From the NCBI RefSeq assembly GCF_029623955.1, contig NZ_JARSBP010000002.1, forward strand, positions 1 through 64,000: DNA of 64,000 nucleotides, read 5' to 3'. This document shows positions 63,095 to 64,000 of the stretch, piece after piece. How positions within the stretch are numbered: the stretch's first letter is position 1; every line of letters begins with the position of its first letter. The notes beneath the pieces were generated by a model that saw only the letters and a program-made list of their open reading frames with translations, did no database searches and was not told where the DNA came from. Source of the stretch: Mycobacterium sp. 236(2023). GTDB taxonomy: Bacteria > Actinomycetota > Actinomycetes > Mycobacteriales > Mycobacteriaceae. The translations under genes and the position numbers were made by a program.

Positions 63095-64000
63095 ATGACT
63101 GACGACAGCAACAGCAACACGCGGCCGATTTCGGTCGCCGAGCTGCTGGCCAAGAACGGCACGATCGGTGCACCGCCGGTCGGCGGCAGACGCCGTCGAC
63201 GGCGGGGTAATGCCGATGCGGTCACCGTCGCCGAGCTCACGGGCGAGATCCCGATCATCCGGCCCGACGATCCGCCGCCGGTCGCACCACCCGTCGTCCC
63301 GGAGGCCGTCGACGACGTCTATGTCGACGAGGCCCCTGAAGAACCCGGCGACTCCCTCGAAGAGGCGGAGACGGCTGCCACGAACGGCGAAGTCGACCAC
63401 GTCGCGGAACCGGAGACCGACGAGGTCGTCGAGGAGACCGACGAGAGCGCCGAGGCTGAGGCCGAGGAACCGGCTGAGGCCGAGGAACCGGCTGAGACCG
63501 ATGAGACCGCCGACGAGGTCGATGAGGCCGCCGAGCCCACGGATGAGGTCGAGACCGAGCGCACGGATGAGACCGACGATGACTACGCCGACGCGGTCGC
63601 CGCGTACTCGGCGAAGATGCAGCAGCGCGGTACCGATGTCGAGACATGGACTCCGGACGCCGTCGGTGGGAGCGTCGACGACGTCGAGGTGACCGATGAG
63701 CTCGACGAGCCGGTCGACATCGAGGCACTCGACGTCGAAATCGCCGTCGACGAGGACGCCGAGTCGCTCGGCGACGACTCCGTCGGCACCGATGACGACC
63801 GGGACGAACTTCCGTCATACCTGCGATCCACCGAGGAGCCGCTGTTCGGTGGCCAGTCCGTCGCCGACGAGCTGATCCAGCGCGGGGGACGTGCCTCCCT
63901 GGACGAGGACCGCGACGAGGATCGTGGCGAGGACGAAGACGACCTGGATGACGAGCCGGACGAGCCCCGTCAGATGTCGTCGCTGGTCCACGGCCTCTGG
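63095..64000 (+). CDS. Acidic Rv0497-like membrane protein (3' end outside window)
   Basis: 302 codons are present and the frame is open at the right edge. The N-terminus has [19 protein letters not shown], a basic GGRRRRRRG run and a second [13 protein letters not shown] segment. A very acidic, low-complexity stretch (about residues 75-285, mostly Glu, Asp, Ala, Thr, Val) follows. In M. tuberculosis the homologue Rv0497 ends in membrane segments, which would lie beyond the window. The acidic region appears expanded here. Function unknown; it follows ppx by 28 bp. Confidence 0.85.
   Translation, partial: MTDDSNSNTRPISVAELLAKNGTIGAPPVGGRRRRRRGNADAVTVAELTGEIPIIRPDDPPPVAPPVVPEAVDDVYVDEAPEEPGDSLEEAETAATNGEVDHVAEPETDEVVEETDESAEAEAEEPAEAEEPAETDETADEVDEAAEPTDEVETERTDETDDDYADAVAAYSAKMQQRGTDVETWTPDAVGGSVDDVEVTDELDEPVDIEALDVEIAVDEDAESLGDDSVGTDDDRDELPSYLRSTEEPLFGGQSVADELIQRGGRASLDEDRDEDRGEDEDDLDDEPDEPRQMSSLVHGLW

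Noticed and set aside
63255..63818. 187-codon Arg-rich minus-strand frame
   Set aside because: It is the antisense of the acidic low-complexity region of the Rv0497-like gene.

Overview
The window is chromosomal DNA of a mycobacterium, most likely a fast-growing Mycolicibacterium-type species. It is very GC-rich, uses GTG and TTG starts freely, and carries mycobacterial hallmark genes: hbhA, lprQ-type L,D-transpeptidase, mshA, senX3-regX3, ramB, icl. Gene order from about 3.2 kb to the right end follows, from memory, the M. tuberculosis H37Rv segment Rv0457c to Rv0497, interrupted by several accessory blocks. No tRNA, rRNA, CRISPR array, phage gene or insertion sequence was seen.

Layout. 1-5.2 kb (minus strand): the 5' part of a large exported repeat protein with a perfectly duplicated 120-bp segment, then an operon of prolyl oligopeptidase, LpqN-type lipoprotein and a small membrane protein. 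5.3-14.2 kb: a membrane diguanylate cyclase, two flavin oxidoreductases, a butanediol/acetoin dehydrogenase pair with a GAF regulator, a DUF779 protein without its usual aldehyde dehydrogenase, and two small membrane proteins. 14.3-19.0 kb: a complete five-gene peptide/nickel-type ABC importer whose start codon lies inside a palindrome. 19.0-25.2 kb: lpdC, a second diguanylate cyclase similar to the first at its N-terminus, a hydrolase, and a divergent TetR/monooxygenase pair with two identical-core operators.

25.2-30.0 kb: the acetate/fatty-acid carbon block ramB, acyl-ACP thioesterase, isocitrate lyase and fadB2, with a dense palindrome cluster before icl. 30-37.5 kb: PPK2, TetR, DUF445, XRE regulator, hbhA, small membrane/secreted proteins, deoC, DUF2993, nitrilase. 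37.5-40.5 kb: an accessory module of an agmatinase-like ureohydrolase divergent from a sodium/solute symporter. The symporter is preceded by a clear guanidine-I (ykkC) riboswitch, so the pair looks like a guanidine uptake and hydrolysis unit. 40.5-51.4 kb: methyltransferase, DUF2505, murB, L,D-transpeptidase, SDR, ROK regulator, mshA, gpm1, senX3-regX3.

51.5-60.9 kb is the most unusual region: an accessory sugar-nucleotide and glycan-export cluster inserted between regX3 and the Rv0495c-ppx block. It encodes a GT2 glycosyltransferase, a Wzx-like flippase, a sugar C-methyltransferase, a CDP-glucose pyrophosphorylase-like enzyme, a PIG-L deacetylase, an SDR epimerase/reductase, an RmlC-like epimerase and an 821-residue fusion of a degenerate C-methyltransferase to a PLP aminotransferase. 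A perfect CRP-type palindrome lies in its leader. The window ends with Rv0495c-like, ppx (with a 27-bp tandem repeat) and the start of an acidic Rv0497-like protein.
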